DNA of 64,000 nt from assembly GCF_034356035.1 (NCBI RefSeq), contig NZ_CP136423.1:2852001-2916000 (forward strand), read 5' to 3'. Positions within the stretch are counted from its first letter, which is position 1. Every line of letters begins with the position of its first letter. The notes below the pieces were generated by a model. The model was given only the letters and a program-made list of their open reading frames with translations. It ran no database searches and had not been told where the DNA came from. Below, one piece after another: positions 17,907 through 27,725 of the stretch. This stretch comes from Blautia hydrogenotrophica DSM 10507 (lineage in GTDB: Bacteria; Bacillota; Clostridia; Lachnospirales; Lachnospiraceae). Made by a program: the position numbers and the translations under genes.

Positions 17907-18917
17907 TCACTCAGTTTCTGATTCCGAGGAATGTCCTCTCGACTCATCAGTCGGCTGTCCAACTGTTCTCTCAACATCTCGATTCTCAATCTCAGTGCTT
18001 CCATCTGTTTCTTCTGTAAATTCTGCATTTTCTACCTCTCTTCTACGCCTTTGTACTTTAGCTCTCTTTAGAACCGTTATTTCTTTCGCAACAATCGTAA
18101 TACCACAAAAAATAGTCAAAATTACTGACAAAATACAAGACACTCCAAGATTAGTTCCCGAAATCAGAAGCTGATCTGTCCTTATCCCTTCAATCCAAAA
18201 TCTTCCCATACCATAGCCAGTCAAGTAGATAAGAAAAATCTCTCCTTGAAATTTTTTCCTGCGCCGAATTCCTAAAATCACAATTAACAAAATTAGATTC
18301 CAGAGAATTTCATATAAAAATGCAGGGTGTACCTGAACATAGGAGACTCCTCCAAATGTCTGGATATGGTCCATCATCTCCTCTGTCACCTGAGAAGAAT
18401 TCACAGCCGACAAAGGCAAAGCCATTGCGAGAAGTCCATCGGTATACCCACCAAAGGATTCCCGATTAAAAAAGTCTCCCCACCTTCCTATTATCTGTCC
18501 GATCAACAGTCCCATACAGACAGTATCTGCCAGCTGTATAAAATTCAATTTTTTTATCCTGCAATAAAGCCAGGATACCAGCGCCCCTCCTAAGATTCCT
18601 CCATAGATGGCAAATCCTCCCGTTCTGGGATTTAGCATTTCTACCCAATTTTCACTGTAGAGTTCCCAGGAAAATGCCGCATAGTACAGTCTCGCCCCTA
18701 TTATTCCTCCTAATAAAGAGCAGATAACTACTTTCAAGTACAAATCCTGGTCCTGATTACTGCGCTTTGCTTCCAGAATCACGAACCAGATTCCAATTAA
18801 CATCCCAATGCAAATCAAAATCCCATAATAGGTAAGTTCAAACCCGGAGAGCTGAACGGATTTTCCCACATTCCCCAGATTCACTCCCAGGTTTGGAAAT
18901 CGAATCGACATTTCCAT
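17907..18917 (-). CDS. lgt: Phosphatidylglycerol--prolipoprotein diacylglyceryl transferase
   Basis: Lgt adds diacylglycerol to the lipobox cysteine of prolipoproteins at the membrane. The 336-residue protein has about seven membrane segments and the signature GRWGDFFNRESFGG, where the family has GRxGNFxNxE; the Arg and terminal Glu are kept, the central Asn is Asp. The last 55 residues form a charged, hydrophilic cytoplasmic tail that most Lgt proteins lack. It follows ychF by 10 nt, so the two are probably cotranscribed. Confidence 0.95.
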   Translation of the reverse strand: MEMSIRFPNLGVNLGNVGKSVQLSGFELTYYGILICIGMLIGIWFVILEAKRSNQDQDLYLKVVICSLLGGIIGARLYYAAFSWELYSENWVEMLNPRTGGFAIYGGILGGALVSWLYCRIKKLNFIQLADTVCMGLLIGQIIGRWGDFFNRESFGGYTDGLLAMALPLSAVNSSQVTEEMMDHIQTFGGVSYVQVHPAFLYEILWNLILLIVILGIRRRKKFQGEIFLIYLTGYGMGRFWIEGIRTDQLLISGTNLGVSCILSVILTIFCGITIVAKEITVLKRAKVQRRRREVENAEFTEETDGSTEIENRDVERTVGQPTDESRGHSSESETE

Positions 18918-18927
18918 GAATATCCCT

Positions 18928-20025
18928 CTATACGTTAAAGCGGAACAGAATCACATCTCCATCTTTGACTACGTATTCCTTCCCCTCCATACGTACTAAA
19001 CCTTTCTCTCTGGCTCCTGCATAAGAACCACAATCCAAAAGATCCTGATAGTTGACCACTTCGGCTTTGATAAAGCCTCTCTCAAAATCCGTATGAATTT
19101 TTCCGGCAGCCTGCGGCGCTTTTGTCCCCACTTTGATCGTCCAGGCCCGAGTCTCATCCTCACCAGACGTTAAAAAGCTAATCAGACCCAAAAGGCGATA
19201 ACTGGCCTTAATCAACTTTTCCAGTCCAGACTCTTCCAGCCCCAGATCTTCCAGAAACATCTTTTTCTCATCGTCATCCAACTCCGCGATCTCCTGTTCA
19301 ATCTGTGCGCAGATTACGAAGACCTCACTGTTCTGCTCCTGGGCATAGTTACGCACTTCCTGTACATAAGCACACGAATGACCGTCGTCCGCAAGATCAT
19401 CCTCACATACATTGGCCGCATAAATCACAGGTTTATAAGTCAGAAGATTATAACTACCAATATAGGCCAACTCATCTTCTGTCTCCAGTTTCATGGTAAT
19501 GGCCATCTTTCCTTCCTCGAGATGAGCTTTTACCTTTTTTAGAAATTCCAATTCTTTGGCAGCTTCTTTATCATTTCTAGCCACCTTGGTTGTTTTTGCC
19601 ATTCTCCGTTCCAGAATTTCCAGATCTGAGAAGATTAACTCCAAATTTATGGTTTCAATATCTCTTAACGGAGCTACAGAACCATCCACATGGATCACAT
19701 TGGTATCTTCAAAACAACGAACTACATGGACAATGGCATCCACTTCTCGAATATTGGCCAAAAACTGATTTCCCAGGCCTTCTCCTTTCGAAGCGCCTTT
19801 TACCAGTCCCGCTATATCTACAAATTCAATTACAGCAGGCGTAACCTTTTTAGACTGATAAAAATCTCCCAACAGTCTCAGCCTTTCGTCCGGCACTGCC
19901 ACAACCCCCACATTGGGGTCTATGGTACAGAACGGATAATTGGCTGATTCCGCACCCGCTTTGGTCAACGAATTGAATAGTGTGCTTTTACCCACATTCG
20001 GCAATCCTACTATACCAAGCTTCAT
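18928..20025 (-). CDS. ychF: Obg-family ATPase YchF
   Basis: YchF (OLA1) is a universally conserved P-loop protein of the Obg family that prefers ATP and binds ribosomes; it has been linked to oxidative-stress control. The 365-residue protein starts MKLGIVGLPNVGKSTLFN (P-loop), has the G3 motif DIAGLVKGAS, and a C-terminal TGS domain with KVGTKAPQAAGKIHTDFERGF. Length is normal. A promoter lies about 45 nt upstream. Confidence 0.97.
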   Translation of the reverse strand: MKLGIVGLPNVGKSTLFNSLTKAGAESANYPFCTIDPNVGVVAVPDERLRLLGDFYQSKKVTPAVIEFVDIAGLVKGASKGEGLGNQFLANIREVDAIVHVVRCFEDTNVIHVDGSVAPLRDIETINLELIFSDLEILERRMAKTTKVARNDKEAAKELEFLKKVKAHLEEGKMAITMKLETEDELAYIGSYNLLTYKPVIYAANVCEDDLADDGHSCAYVQEVRNYAQEQNSEVFVICAQIEQEIAELDDDEKKMFLEDLGLEESGLEKLIKASYRLLGLISFLTSGEDETRAWTIKVGTKAPQAAGKIHTDFERGFIKAEVVNYQDLLDCGSYAGAREKGLVRMEGKEYVVKDGDVILFRFNV

Positions 20026-20068
20026 AATATCTTTCCTCTCATCCTTTGAATTTTTTTCTGTCTATTTT

Positions 20069-20097
20069 ATTTTATCACACATAATTTCAGCATTCAA
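20069..20097 (-). promoter_or_regulatory. ychF-lgt promoter
   Basis: TTGAAT (20092-20097), 17-nt spacer and TAAAAT (20069-20074) on the minus strand, upstream of ychF and downstream of thiN. Confidence 0.65.
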
Positions 20098-20154
20098 CCC
20101 TTAGTGTTTCGACATTTTTCTGCATAATTCGATATTTTATAAGCAATTTCAGGT

Positions 20155-20808
20155 TCAATCTCTAGACATCACCATCAATAAAGGCCCTTTTTCGAACTCT
20201 ATTGACGCTCTTTTATCAACAATTTCATTACTCACTGTTAATCCACTGTCGAATACTGTCAAATGATATTTATTCAGGGAATACTTAAATCCTCTTAGAG
20301 TCAGTCCCTCCACCTCGCCCCACACAGGGAAAAAAGAGACATATTTTCCAAACTGCTTTTCTCTCTCTAAAATCGTCTCTCTGTGTGTGAGCAGACAGAT
20401 GTAATTGTTCTGATCTGCGATGGAGACTGACACGCCGTTCTTCTCACCGTAAGATAACAGTCCTAAATTCGCCAGCACATGATCTAATCGACTCCCAGTC
20501 GCCCCCAGAATTTCTATGGTCTCACACCCAAGCTCTATTGCCAAATTCATAGCAGACTGTGTATCTGAATCATCTTTCTCCGGGACCAGACGTTTCCATT
20601 TTATTTTTTTCTGTCTCTCAAATTCTTCCAAAACCGCCTTTGAGACACTGTCAAAATCTCCCACAGCCCAATCCGGCAAAATTCCATTCCGGCTGCAAAA
20701 TTCTAAGCCTCGGTCCGCCGCAATCAACAAAACATCTGTCTTCCTGTTCAAAAAATCAAGGGCAAAATCAGTACTGATATTGCCCCCGCTGATTATCACA
20801 CACTCCAT
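20155..20808 (-). CDS. thiN: Thiamine pyrophosphokinase
   Basis: ThiN transfers pyrophosphate from ATP to thiamine, giving the cofactor TPP. Family motifs are GDFDSVSK, PEKDDSDTQSAMNLA and GATGSRLDHVLANLGLL, which hold the catalytic acidic residues. The start at 20808 follows GGAG at 7 nt; an ATG 12 nt upstream has no site. It is the last gene of the murE-to-thiN run, overlapping the end of rpe closely. Confidence 0.94.
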   Translation of the reverse strand: MECVIISGGNISTDFALDFLNRKTDVLLIAADRGLEFCSRNGILPDWAVGDFDSVSKAVLEEFERQKKIKWKRLVPEKDDSDTQSAMNLAIELGCETIEILGATGSRLDHVLANLGLLSYGEKNGVSVSIADQNNYICLLTHRETILEREKQFGKYVSFFPVWGEVEGLTLRGFKYSLNKYHLTVFDSGLTVSNEIVDKRASIEFEKGPLLMVMSRD

Positions 20809-20822
20809 CTTACACTCCATTC

Positions 20823-21524
20823 TCAGATTTCACAAGAATCAGCATATCTTTTTATAGTAGAAGTGGCCTCCTTCACATTTTGAAGAATATCTCCGTTGAA
20901 CACATAAGAACCCGCAACTACCAGATTCGCGCCTGCCCTTAGAACCGTGGGCAGAGTCTCCCGATTGATACCCCCGTCTACCTGAATGTCCACGGAAAGC
21001 TCTTCCTCCTCGATTAGCTCTCTCAGCTCCTGAATCTTCTCTGTAGTCTCTTCCATATATTTCTGTCCGCCAAACCCAGGATTCACAGTCATAATCAAAA
21101 CCATATCCACGTCCTCGAGAAAATGGCTGATGTCGTGTACCGGTGTCGCCGGCTTGATGGAAACCCCTACTCTCACGCCACTGTCCCGAATCATCTGAAT
21201 AGTTCTCTCTAAGTCTTCACATGCCTCAGTATGTACTGTAATAGAGTCCGCGCCGCACTCCACAAAGTCCTGTATATATCTGCCGGGCTCTGTCACCATC
21301 AGATGCACGTCGAAAAACATGCTGGACTCCTTACGTATTGATTTAATGACTGGCATTCCAAAAGAAATGCTGGGTACAAAGTCTCCATCCATCACATCAA
21401 TGTGCAGCCACTTTACGCCAGCTCTCTCCAGCATCTGAATCTGTTCGCCCAGACGGTTAAAATCTGCCGATAATATAGACGGACACAGTTGATATTCTCT
21501 CGATTTACTATCATCAAATCCCAT
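20823..21524 (-). CDS. rpe: Ribulose-phosphate 3-epimerase
   Basis: Interconverts ribulose-5-P and xylulose-5-P in the pentose phosphate pathway. The 233-residue TIM-barrel protein carries LCPSILSADFNRLG, the metal-binding HIDVMDGDFVP and HLMV, and MTVNPGFGGQKY and VDGGIN. The N-terminus has about eight extra residues before the usual start. It follows rsgA by 4 nt, the common order in Firmicutes. Confidence 0.97.
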   Translation of the reverse strand: MGFDDSKSREYQLCPSILSADFNRLGEQIQMLERAGVKWLHIDVMDGDFVPSISFGMPVIKSIRKESSMFFDVHLMVTEPGRYIQDFVECGADSITVHTEACEDLERTIQMIRDSGVRVGVSIKPATPVHDISHFLEDVDMVLIMTVNPGFGGQKYMEETTEKIQELRELIEEEELSVDIQVDGGINRETLPTVLRAGANLVVAGSYVFNGDILQNVKEATSTIKRYADSCEI

Positions 21525-21528
21525 ATAC

Positions 21529-22407
21529 TCAATATCTCCTCTTAGCGCTTAACTCTTGATACAGTGTCAAATAATTCTCATATCTCTGTCTGCTAATCTT
21601 TCCCTCTTCCAAAGCGGCCTTCACTCCGCACTGCGGTTCCTGTACATGGGCACAGCCCTGAAATTTGCAGGAATCCTCATACTCACGAAACTCTGTAAAA
21701 TAATTTCTCAGCTCTTCTCTTTCTATATTCTCCAAATACAGAGAGCTGAATCCAGGCGTGTCTACCAGGTAAGTACCTGGTTCCACCGGAATGATCTCCG
21801 AATGCCTGGTGGTATGCTTCCCTCTTTTCAGCTTCTGACTGATCTCTCCAATCTCCATCTGCACTTCACTCTGAACTAGATTCGTCAGCGAAGACTTCCC
21901 GACTCCTGACGGTCCTGCCACTACGGTAGTCTTTCCGCGTAGGAGCTGTCGAATTTCTTCCCGCCCATCCTGCAAAAGTGCACTGGTCCAAACCACATCA
22001 TATCCACAATCTGAGTAAATCTGACACACACTCTGACATTCGTTCTCTGAGACCAGATCTTTCTTGTTAAAACATATTTTCACCGGTATCTCCTGCCGTT
22101 CCATCATCACCAAAAAGCGGTCCAGCAGTAAAAAATTAGGCTGAGGCTGCGCAGCGGCAAAAATTACCAGTGCCTGGTCTACATTTGCCACTGCTGGCCG
22201 GATCAGCTCATTTTTTCTCGGCATAATCCGGATTACATTCCCCACCTTTTCCTTCTGACCGAGGAGCTCGATTTCCACATCATCCCCGACCAAAGGCTTC
22301 ACCTTATTTTTTCGAAAGATTCCTTTTGCCTTGCATTCATACACGCCGGCCTCATCAACATAGACGTAGTAAAAACCCGCGATTCCCTTGATGATCTTTC
22401 CTTGCAT
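21529..22407 (-). CDS. rsgA: Ribosome small subunit-dependent GTPase RsgA
   Basis: RsgA is a circularly permuted GTPase that helps 30S maturation. Its domains are an N-terminal OB fold, a GTPase core in permuted order (G4 NKKD, then G1 GPSGVGKSS, then G3 DTPGFSS) and a C-terminal zinc-binding helix domain with the pattern CxxxxCxH and a late Cys (CKFQGCAHVQEPQC). About 292 residues. The start is taken as ATG 22407; TTG at 22413 is also possible, and neither has a strong site, so coupling to the kinase gene (stop 22416) is likely. Confidence 0.95.
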   Translation of the reverse strand: MQGKIIKGIAGFYYVYVDEAGVYECKAKGIFRKNKVKPLVGDDVEIELLGQKEKVGNVIRIMPRKNELIRPAVANVDQALVIFAAAQPQPNFLLLDRFLVMMERQEIPVKICFNKKDLVSENECQSVCQIYSDCGYDVVWTSALLQDGREEIRQLLRGKTTVVAGPSGVGKSSLTNLVQSEVQMEIGEISQKLKRGKHTTRHSEIIPVEPGTYLVDTPGFSSLYLENIEREELRNYFTEFREYEDSCKFQGCAHVQEPQCGVKAALEEGKISRQRYENYLTLYQELSAKRRY

Positions 22408-22415
22408 GTACAAAA

Positions 22416-24566
22416 CTACTCGACTTTCTTAAAAGTAACCGGATACTGCCCTTCCAGCTGATAGTCGTCTCCCACCAATTCATACAGATAGATGGTTCCG
22501 TCCGTCACACCCGGTTCTCCGATCACATCCAGCTGATACGGGAACTGTAAAGTCTGGTCTTCCACGATCACGCTGACCTTCGGTTCCCCGTTCACCGTCT
22601 GCATCAACTCCAAACGGATTACTCCATTTTGATATCCCTCCGGTGTAGCCAGCTTCTGTGTACACTTCCAAGTCCCTGACGTGTCTCCTGTACCCGTTGA
22701 CGCTGCAGGTGTCGGCGAAGGCGTCGGAGCTGTGTCTCCGCTGCTGACTTTAATTGTAATAGGTTCATCCGGAGACACATAGCTGTAAGCCTCCAAACTC
22801 TGCTCGAACACTTCCCCCTGAGTCACGTTGGAGTTCTGCTCTGAGACCACGGTAACGCTGCTGAATTTCGCCAACGCCAATTTTGCCTCTGACTCCGTCA
22901 TACCAACCACATCCGGTACTGAAATACTGTCTCCCCAGTTTTCTCCCCGGCTGACCAAAATCGTGATCTGGTCTCCCGAGTTTGCGCTGGTTCCCGCCTC
23001 TGGGTCTGTGGAAATAACGTAACCCGCTTCCACATAAGTGTCGTAGTTGTCCGTATAGTCTTTTGTCACATTCACAGTGAAGCCCATATCTGCAAGTATC
23101 TGTTCTGCGTCTTCCTGAGTCCTGTTCGTGACATCTGGTACGGTCAGAGACTCCTCACCCTTGCTCAGATTATAATAAATGGTCGTGTTCTTCTCCACTT
23201 GCTGTCCAGCCGCCGGGTCCTGAGAAGAGATCAACCCCTTCGCCTGATCAGAAACCTCCTCACCGGACTTCTTCCTGCCAAGCCCCAGTTTACTCAAAAT
23301 CTCCTGCGCTTCCTCTTCAGTCTTACCCACTAAATCAGGAACTTCTACCAAATCCTCCGCTGCATCTTCGTCACGCTTATCTTGTTCCACCTGAGTCTTT
23401 CCAGCATCATCCCCTGATGAACCAAAACTGAAAATACCTGCTGCCCGACCTATCACCAAAATTAAAAGACATAGAATAACAGCACCCAATACCCAAGCGC
23501 CAATACTCATGGCTTTCTCCAAGCCACTGTGGATTCCATGACCTTCATCGTCATCGTATCCATCGTCAAAGCTCTCGTCGTATGGATCATCCTCAAACTC
23601 GTCACGCGTGCGGATTGACTGCACGGTCTCCGCCTCAGAAGGACCTGATACTACATTGTTGTCTTTGATTTTCTTGAGTTCGGAATCAGAAATGATGACT
23701 GTCTGCGCCCCGTTTGTTAAGGATGCCAGCTTCACAAAATCACCCTGTGGATCAATCAGGGAATGTTTTAGATCTGCGATAACCTCACTCATATTCCGGT
23801 ATCTGCGGTCCACACTTTTCTGGGTACATTTCTCAATGATTCGCTCCAGACTAAACGGCAGTTCCGGTGTGTAGGTGGAAGGGGGAATCATCTCCTCCTG
23901 AAGATGTTTGATGGCAATCGCGACGGTCGTATCCCCATCAAAAGGAACTACACCTGTAACCATCTCATACAGCGTAATTCCCAGAGAATAGATGTCGCTC
24001 TTCTCGTCGCTATAACCGCCCCTCACCTGCTCAGGGGAACTATAGTGAACAGACCCCATCACATTAGAGCTGATTGTATTGGAAGATGCGGCGCGGGCAA
24101 TCCCAAAATCCGTCACCTTCACCTTGCCATCCGTAGAAATGATAATATTCTGAGGCTTTACGTCCCGATGGACAATCCCATGGCTGTGCGCTGCCTCTAG
24201 GCCCATAGATACCTGAATGGCAATGCTTGTGGCCTCCTTGATGCTCAGCTTGCCTTTCTTGGAAATATAATCCTTCAGAGTGATTCCCTCGATCAACTCC
24301 ATGACAATATAATAGACACCCTCATCATTGCCCACATCAAAGACATTCACAATATTGGGATGTGTCAAACCTGCAGCCGACTGTGCTTCTGTCTGAAATT
24401 TCTTGATAAATTTTGTATCTTCCCGAAACTCTGGTTTTAAGACTTTAATTGCAACATAGCGATTTAGCTTGTGGTCCTTGCCTTTATAGACATCGGCCAT
24501 ACCGCCAGTCCCAATTTTGCCTACAATCTCATAACGTTCTCCGATTATCATTCCAGTTTTTAACAT
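22416..24566 (-). CDS. prkC: PASTA-domain Ser/Thr protein kinase PrkC (PknB type)
   Basis: A 716-residue membrane kinase. The cytoplasmic Hanks-type domain (1 to about 270) has GTGGMADVY, AIKVLK, HRDVKPQN, DFG and a threonine-bearing activation loop. An acidic juxtamembrane region leads to one membrane segment (about 350-370). Outside are three PASTA domains (from about 397, 466 and 537), which bind muropeptides or lipid II in homologues, then a Pro/Thr linker and an extra C-terminal beta-rich region of about 85 residues (from SGTWKCTQKL) of unknown role. It overlaps prpC by 7 nt. Confidence 0.96.
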   Translation of the reverse strand: MLKTGMIIGERYEIVGKIGTGGMADVYKGKDHKLNRYVAIKVLKPEFREDTKFIKKFQTEAQSAAGLTHPNIVNVFDVGNDEGVYYIVMELIEGITLKDYISKKGKLSIKEATSIAIQVSMGLEAAHSHGIVHRDVKPQNIIISTDGKVKVTDFGIARAASSNTISSNVMGSVHYSSPEQVRGGYSDEKSDIYSLGITLYEMVTGVVPFDGDTTVAIAIKHLQEEMIPPSTYTPELPFSLERIIEKCTQKSVDRRYRNMSEVIADLKHSLIDPQGDFVKLASLTNGAQTVIISDSELKKIKDNNVVSGPSEAETVQSIRTRDEFEDDPYDESFDDGYDDDEGHGIHSGLEKAMSIGAWVLGAVILCLLILVIGRAAGIFSFGSSGDDAGKTQVEQDKRDEDAAEDLVEVPDLVGKTEEEAQEILSKLGLGRKKSGEEVSDQAKGLISSQDPAAGQQVEKNTTIYYNLSKGEESLTVPDVTNRTQEDAEQILADMGFTVNVTKDYTDNYDTYVEAGYVISTDPEAGTSANSGDQITILVSRGENWGDSISVPDVVGMTESEAKLALAKFSSVTVVSEQNSNVTQGEVFEQSLEAYSYVSPDEPITIKVSSGDTAPTPSPTPAASTGTGDTSGTWKCTQKLATPEGYQNGVIRLELMQTVNGEPKVSVIVEDQTLQFPYQLDVIGEPGVTDGTIYLYELVGDDYQLEGQYPVTFKKVE

Positions 24567-25303
24567 ACTTTCACCTCGCTTGTAAATGGTTCTATCAAAA
24601 CAACAGCAATATTGTCCTTGCCACCATTTTCATTGGCTAGATCGATCAGTTTCTCACCTTTTTTCTGAAGACTCTCAGAACTGCTCAGCACCTCTTCCAT
24701 TTCTTGGTCTGTCAACATGTTGCTCAGGCCGTCAGAACACATCAATATCTGGCTTCCCGGCTCTAGCTTCAGATCAAAAAAATCAATGTTCACGCCTTTT
24801 TTTGCCCCAAGAGCCCGCGTGATAATATTTTTATCTGGATGATTTCGCGCTTCTTCTTCACGAAGCTCTCCAAGTCTCACCATCTCCTGTACCAGCGAAT
24901 GGTCCTTCGTCACCTGATGCAGTTGTGAATCCATCACATAGAGACGACTGTCTCCCACATTCGCCACATAAGCGTAGCTGCCTACAATCGTGGCGGCTAC
25001 CATGGTCGTCCCCATTCCAGCCATCGAGGAAGACTTCTCTGCTTGTCTTAAAAGTTCGTCGTTGGCAGTCTCAATCGCATGACGGATAACCTTAATTGGG
25101 TTGTAATCCACATCTCCTTCCACCGATTCCACTACGACTCTCACCGCAAAAGAGGAGGCAAAATCTCCTGCATTATGCCCTCCCATTCCATCGGCTACCA
25201 CAAACAGATTGGGGAGATTTCCCACCGGTTTATCCGATACATAGACGTAATCCTGATTGATCTTGCGTTTCCGACCAACGTCTGTAACCGAATATAAGTT
25301 CAT
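24560..25303 (-). CDS. prpC: PP2C-type protein phosphatase (PrpC/Stp)
   Basis: A 247-residue metal-dependent Ser/Thr phosphatase that removes phosphates placed by PrkC. Motifs: TDVGRKRKINQDY, VVADGMGGHNAGD (metal aspartate), ANVGDSRLYV, CSDGLSNML and GGKDNIAVVLI. Length matches the Stp family. It lies directly before prkC with a short overlap, so the pair is co-translated. Confidence 0.97.
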   Translation of the reverse strand: MNLYSVTDVGRKRKINQDYVYVSDKPVGNLPNLFVVADGMGGHNAGDFASSFAVRVVVESVEGDVDYNPIKVIRHAIETANDELLRQAEKSSSMAGMGTTMVAATIVGSYAYVANVGDSRLYVMDSQLHQVTKDHSLVQEMVRLGELREEEARNHPDKNIITRALGAKKGVNIDFFDLKLEPGSQILMCSDGLSNMLTDQEMEEVLSSSESLQKKGEKLIDLANENGGKDNIAVVLIEPFTSEVKVC

Positions 25304-25328
25304 TCTTACTTCTCACTTTCTGTCTGTC

Positions 25329-26372
25329 TTATTCTTTCCCCTTTTGTTCATCTATAAACCTTTTTCTCAATTGTCCACAGGCACCGTCTATATCGCTGCC
25401 CATTTCTCTTCTAATAGTAACATTAATTCCACATTTTTCAAGTTTTATTTTGAAATTCTCCACAGCCTGACGGGTGGACTGCCGAAAGCTTCGCTCCTTT
25501 ACGGGATTCACGGGAATCAAATTGACATGGCAATTGATATCCTGAATCTGCCCCGCCAACTGACAGGCATCCTCCTCAAAATCATTGACGCCTCTCACCA
25601 GACTGTACTCAAAGGTAATCCTCCGCCCAGTCTTCTGAAAATAATAACGGCAGGCATCCAGCACTTCGTCCATCGTATATTTATAGGCGATGGGCATCAG
25701 CTCTTTTCTCTTTTCATCATTGGGAGCGTGCAAAGACAAAGCCAGCGTAATCTGCAGCTTCTCATCTGCCAGTTGTCTGATCTTCGGAACCAGACCACAG
25801 GTGGAAACCGTCAGATTCCTCTGGCTGATATGCAACCCATCTTCGCCGGTCAAAAGTTCAATAAACCTCAAAAGATTTTCATAGTTGTCCAAAGGCTCTC
25901 CCGTCCCCATCACCACCACATTGGAGACACGTTCCTGAGACAGCCTCTGTATACGATAGATCTGATCTAACATCTCCGACGATCTCAAATTCCTAGTCAG
26001 GCCGCCAATCGTGGAGGCGCAGAATTTACACCCCATTCTGCACCCAACCTGAGAGGAAATACAGACAGAGTTGCCGTGGTGATATCTCATGAGAACACTC
26101 TCAATCACATTCCCGTCTTCTAACCGGAACAAATACTTGCAAGTGCCATCTTGTTTTGATACCTGTACATCCACTGCTTCTAAAACAGTCAGCGGATACT
26201 CCTTTTCCAGCTTCTCTCTCAGATGCTTAGAAAGGTTCGTCATCTCATCGTAGGACACCGCGAGTTTTCTGTGAATCCACTCATAGAGCTGCTTCGCCCG
26301 AAAAGGCTTTTCCCCAAGCCCTGTCAACGCCTGACGCAGCTCCTCTAACGTCATAGATTTTATGTCTGTCAT
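25329..26372 (-). CDS. rlmN: Dual-specificity RNA methyltransferase RlmN
   Basis: A radical-SAM enzyme that methylates C2 of A2503 in 23S rRNA and A37 in some tRNAs. The cluster motif is CRMGCKFC (C-x3-C-x2-C) in SSQVGCRMGCKFCAS, with GTGEPLDNY following and the C-terminal cysteine of the methyl-transfer pair in DGACGQL. Length 347 is normal. The stop of rsmB is 1 nt away from its start codon. Confidence 0.97.
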   Translation of the reverse strand: MTDIKSMTLEELRQALTGLGEKPFRAKQLYEWIHRKLAVSYDEMTNLSKHLREKLEKEYPLTVLEAVDVQVSKQDGTCKYLFRLEDGNVIESVLMRYHHGNSVCISSQVGCRMGCKFCASTIGGLTRNLRSSEMLDQIYRIQRLSQERVSNVVVMGTGEPLDNYENLLRFIELLTGEDGLHISQRNLTVSTCGLVPKIRQLADEKLQITLALSLHAPNDEKRKELMPIAYKYTMDEVLDACRYYFQKTGRRITFEYSLVRGVNDFEEDACQLAGQIQDINCHVNLIPVNPVKERSFRQSTRQAVENFKIKLEKCGINVTIRREMGSDIDGACGQLRKRFIDEQKGKE

Positions 26373-27725
26373 TTATCTCTTCCTTTTAAATTTCGCTATA
26401 AAGAACCCATCTGTTTTATGTACCCCGGGCAAAAGCTGCAGATATCCTAGCTTCGTAGTCTCACAGCAAAGCTCCTGAGGCAGACAAGAATCCAGCTCCA
26501 CAGCCTCAAAGGGATAGTTTTCCAGAAACCACGATACGTTTTCCTGGTTCTCCTCTTTTGCTATCGTACAGGTACTGTATACAAGAGTTCCTCCTCTTTT
26601 TACGTACCTGGCTGCCCGGTCTAAAATTTTGCGCTGGAGTATCACAATTTCCTCCTGCTTAGATGGCGTGACTTTGTATTTGATATCTGGTTTCTTTCCG
26701 ATGACCCCGTAGCCGGAGCACGGAACATCCGCCAAGACGATGTCTGCCGAGTCTTCCGAGTCGATATCCAAAACCGTGGCATCCATACAACGTGTCTGGA
26801 CATTGATCGTCCCAGCTCTTACGATATTCTCCTGAATCAACCCCACTTTGTACTCTGTCAGATCTCTGGCTTCCACCATCCCAAACCCAGCCATCTTATC
26901 CGCAACATGCAGACTCTTTCCGCCAGGTGCCGCACACAAATCTAATATCTGGTCTCCCTTTTTAGGAGCCGCAACCTCTGCCACCAACATGGAGCTCACA
27001 TCCTGCACCTGTATCTTGCCCTCCAAAAAAGCCTGGATAGTCAAGATATGATTGTATCCCGAGAGGTAAAACGCATAGTCCAGATACGGCGCCGGACTCA
27101 CTTGAATCCCCTGTTCCCGGATGCTTTCCAGCGTCTCCTCCTGGTTTGTCAGGTATTGCCGGCACCGAACTGTCGTCGGCCGCTCCGTGAGAAAATCAGC
27201 CAGCATCTTCTCCGTAATTTCCTCGCCGTACTCCCTCAGCCATTTTTGAACCAAAAACGGCGGCATCGAGTATTTGACAGACAGATGGTTCTCTAAATCT
27301 GAGCGTTCCGGATAAGGAACCTCTTCCATCTCTCTGGCGATGGTGCGCAGCACACCGTTTACAAATGGCTTTAGATTATAGAAGCCTTTCTTTTGAGCCA
27401 GCTTTACAGCCTCATTGCAGACTGCCGAATCCGGCACGCTGTCCATGTATTTAAGCTGATAGACGCTGCTTCTTAATATTTCCCGAATCACGGGCTTCAT
27501 CTTATCTGTCTTCACTTTAGAAAAATGATTTAAGATATAGTCTATGGTAATCTGATACTCTAAGGTTCCCTCGCACACTCTCGTGATGAAAGCCCGCTCC
27601 TGTTTTGGAAGAAACTGGTGCTTTGTCAAGACCTCGCGAATCACACGATGACTCGGCTCTCCCTCCTCATTCACAGCCAAAAGAATCCCCAGTATCAGTT
27701 CTCTTGTATTCATTCCACTAATCAC
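26373..27725 (-). CDS. rsmB: 16S rRNA (cytosine(967)-C(5))-methyltransferase
   Basis: RsmB has an N-terminal NusB-like RNA-binding domain (1 to about 140) and a SAM-dependent NOL1/NOP2/Sun domain with LDLCAAPGGKSLH, DVPCSGYG and YSTCTIAKEEN, which contain the two catalytic cysteines. Length 450. GTG at 27725 has AGGAGG at 8 nt and overlaps the end of yugP by 8 nt; an ATG four codons later is less well placed. Confidence 0.96.
   Translation of the reverse strand: MISGMNTRELILGILLAVNEEGEPSHRVIREVLTKHQFLPKQERAFITRVCEGTLEYQITIDYILNHFSKVKTDKMKPVIREILRSSVYQLKYMDSVPDSAVCNEAVKLAQKKGFYNLKPFVNGVLRTIAREMEEVPYPERSDLENHLSVKYSMPPFLVQKWLREYGEEITEKMLADFLTERPTTVRCRQYLTNQEETLESIREQGIQVSPAPYLDYAFYLSGYNHILTIQAFLEGKIQVQDVSSMLVAEVAAPKKGDQILDLCAAPGGKSLHVADKMAGFGMVEARDLTEYKVGLIQENIVRAGTINVQTRCMDATVLDIDSEDSADIVLADVPCSGYGVIGKKPDIKYKVTPSKQEEIVILQRKILDRAARYVKRGGTLVYSTCTIAKEENQENVSWFLENYPFEAVELDSCLPQELCCETTKLGYLQLLPGVHKTDGFFIAKFKRKR

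Noticed and set aside
20020..20154. Possible TPP riboswitch near thiN
   Set aside because: No CTGAGA or thi-box sequence is present, and the sequence is downstream of thiN and upstream of ychF.
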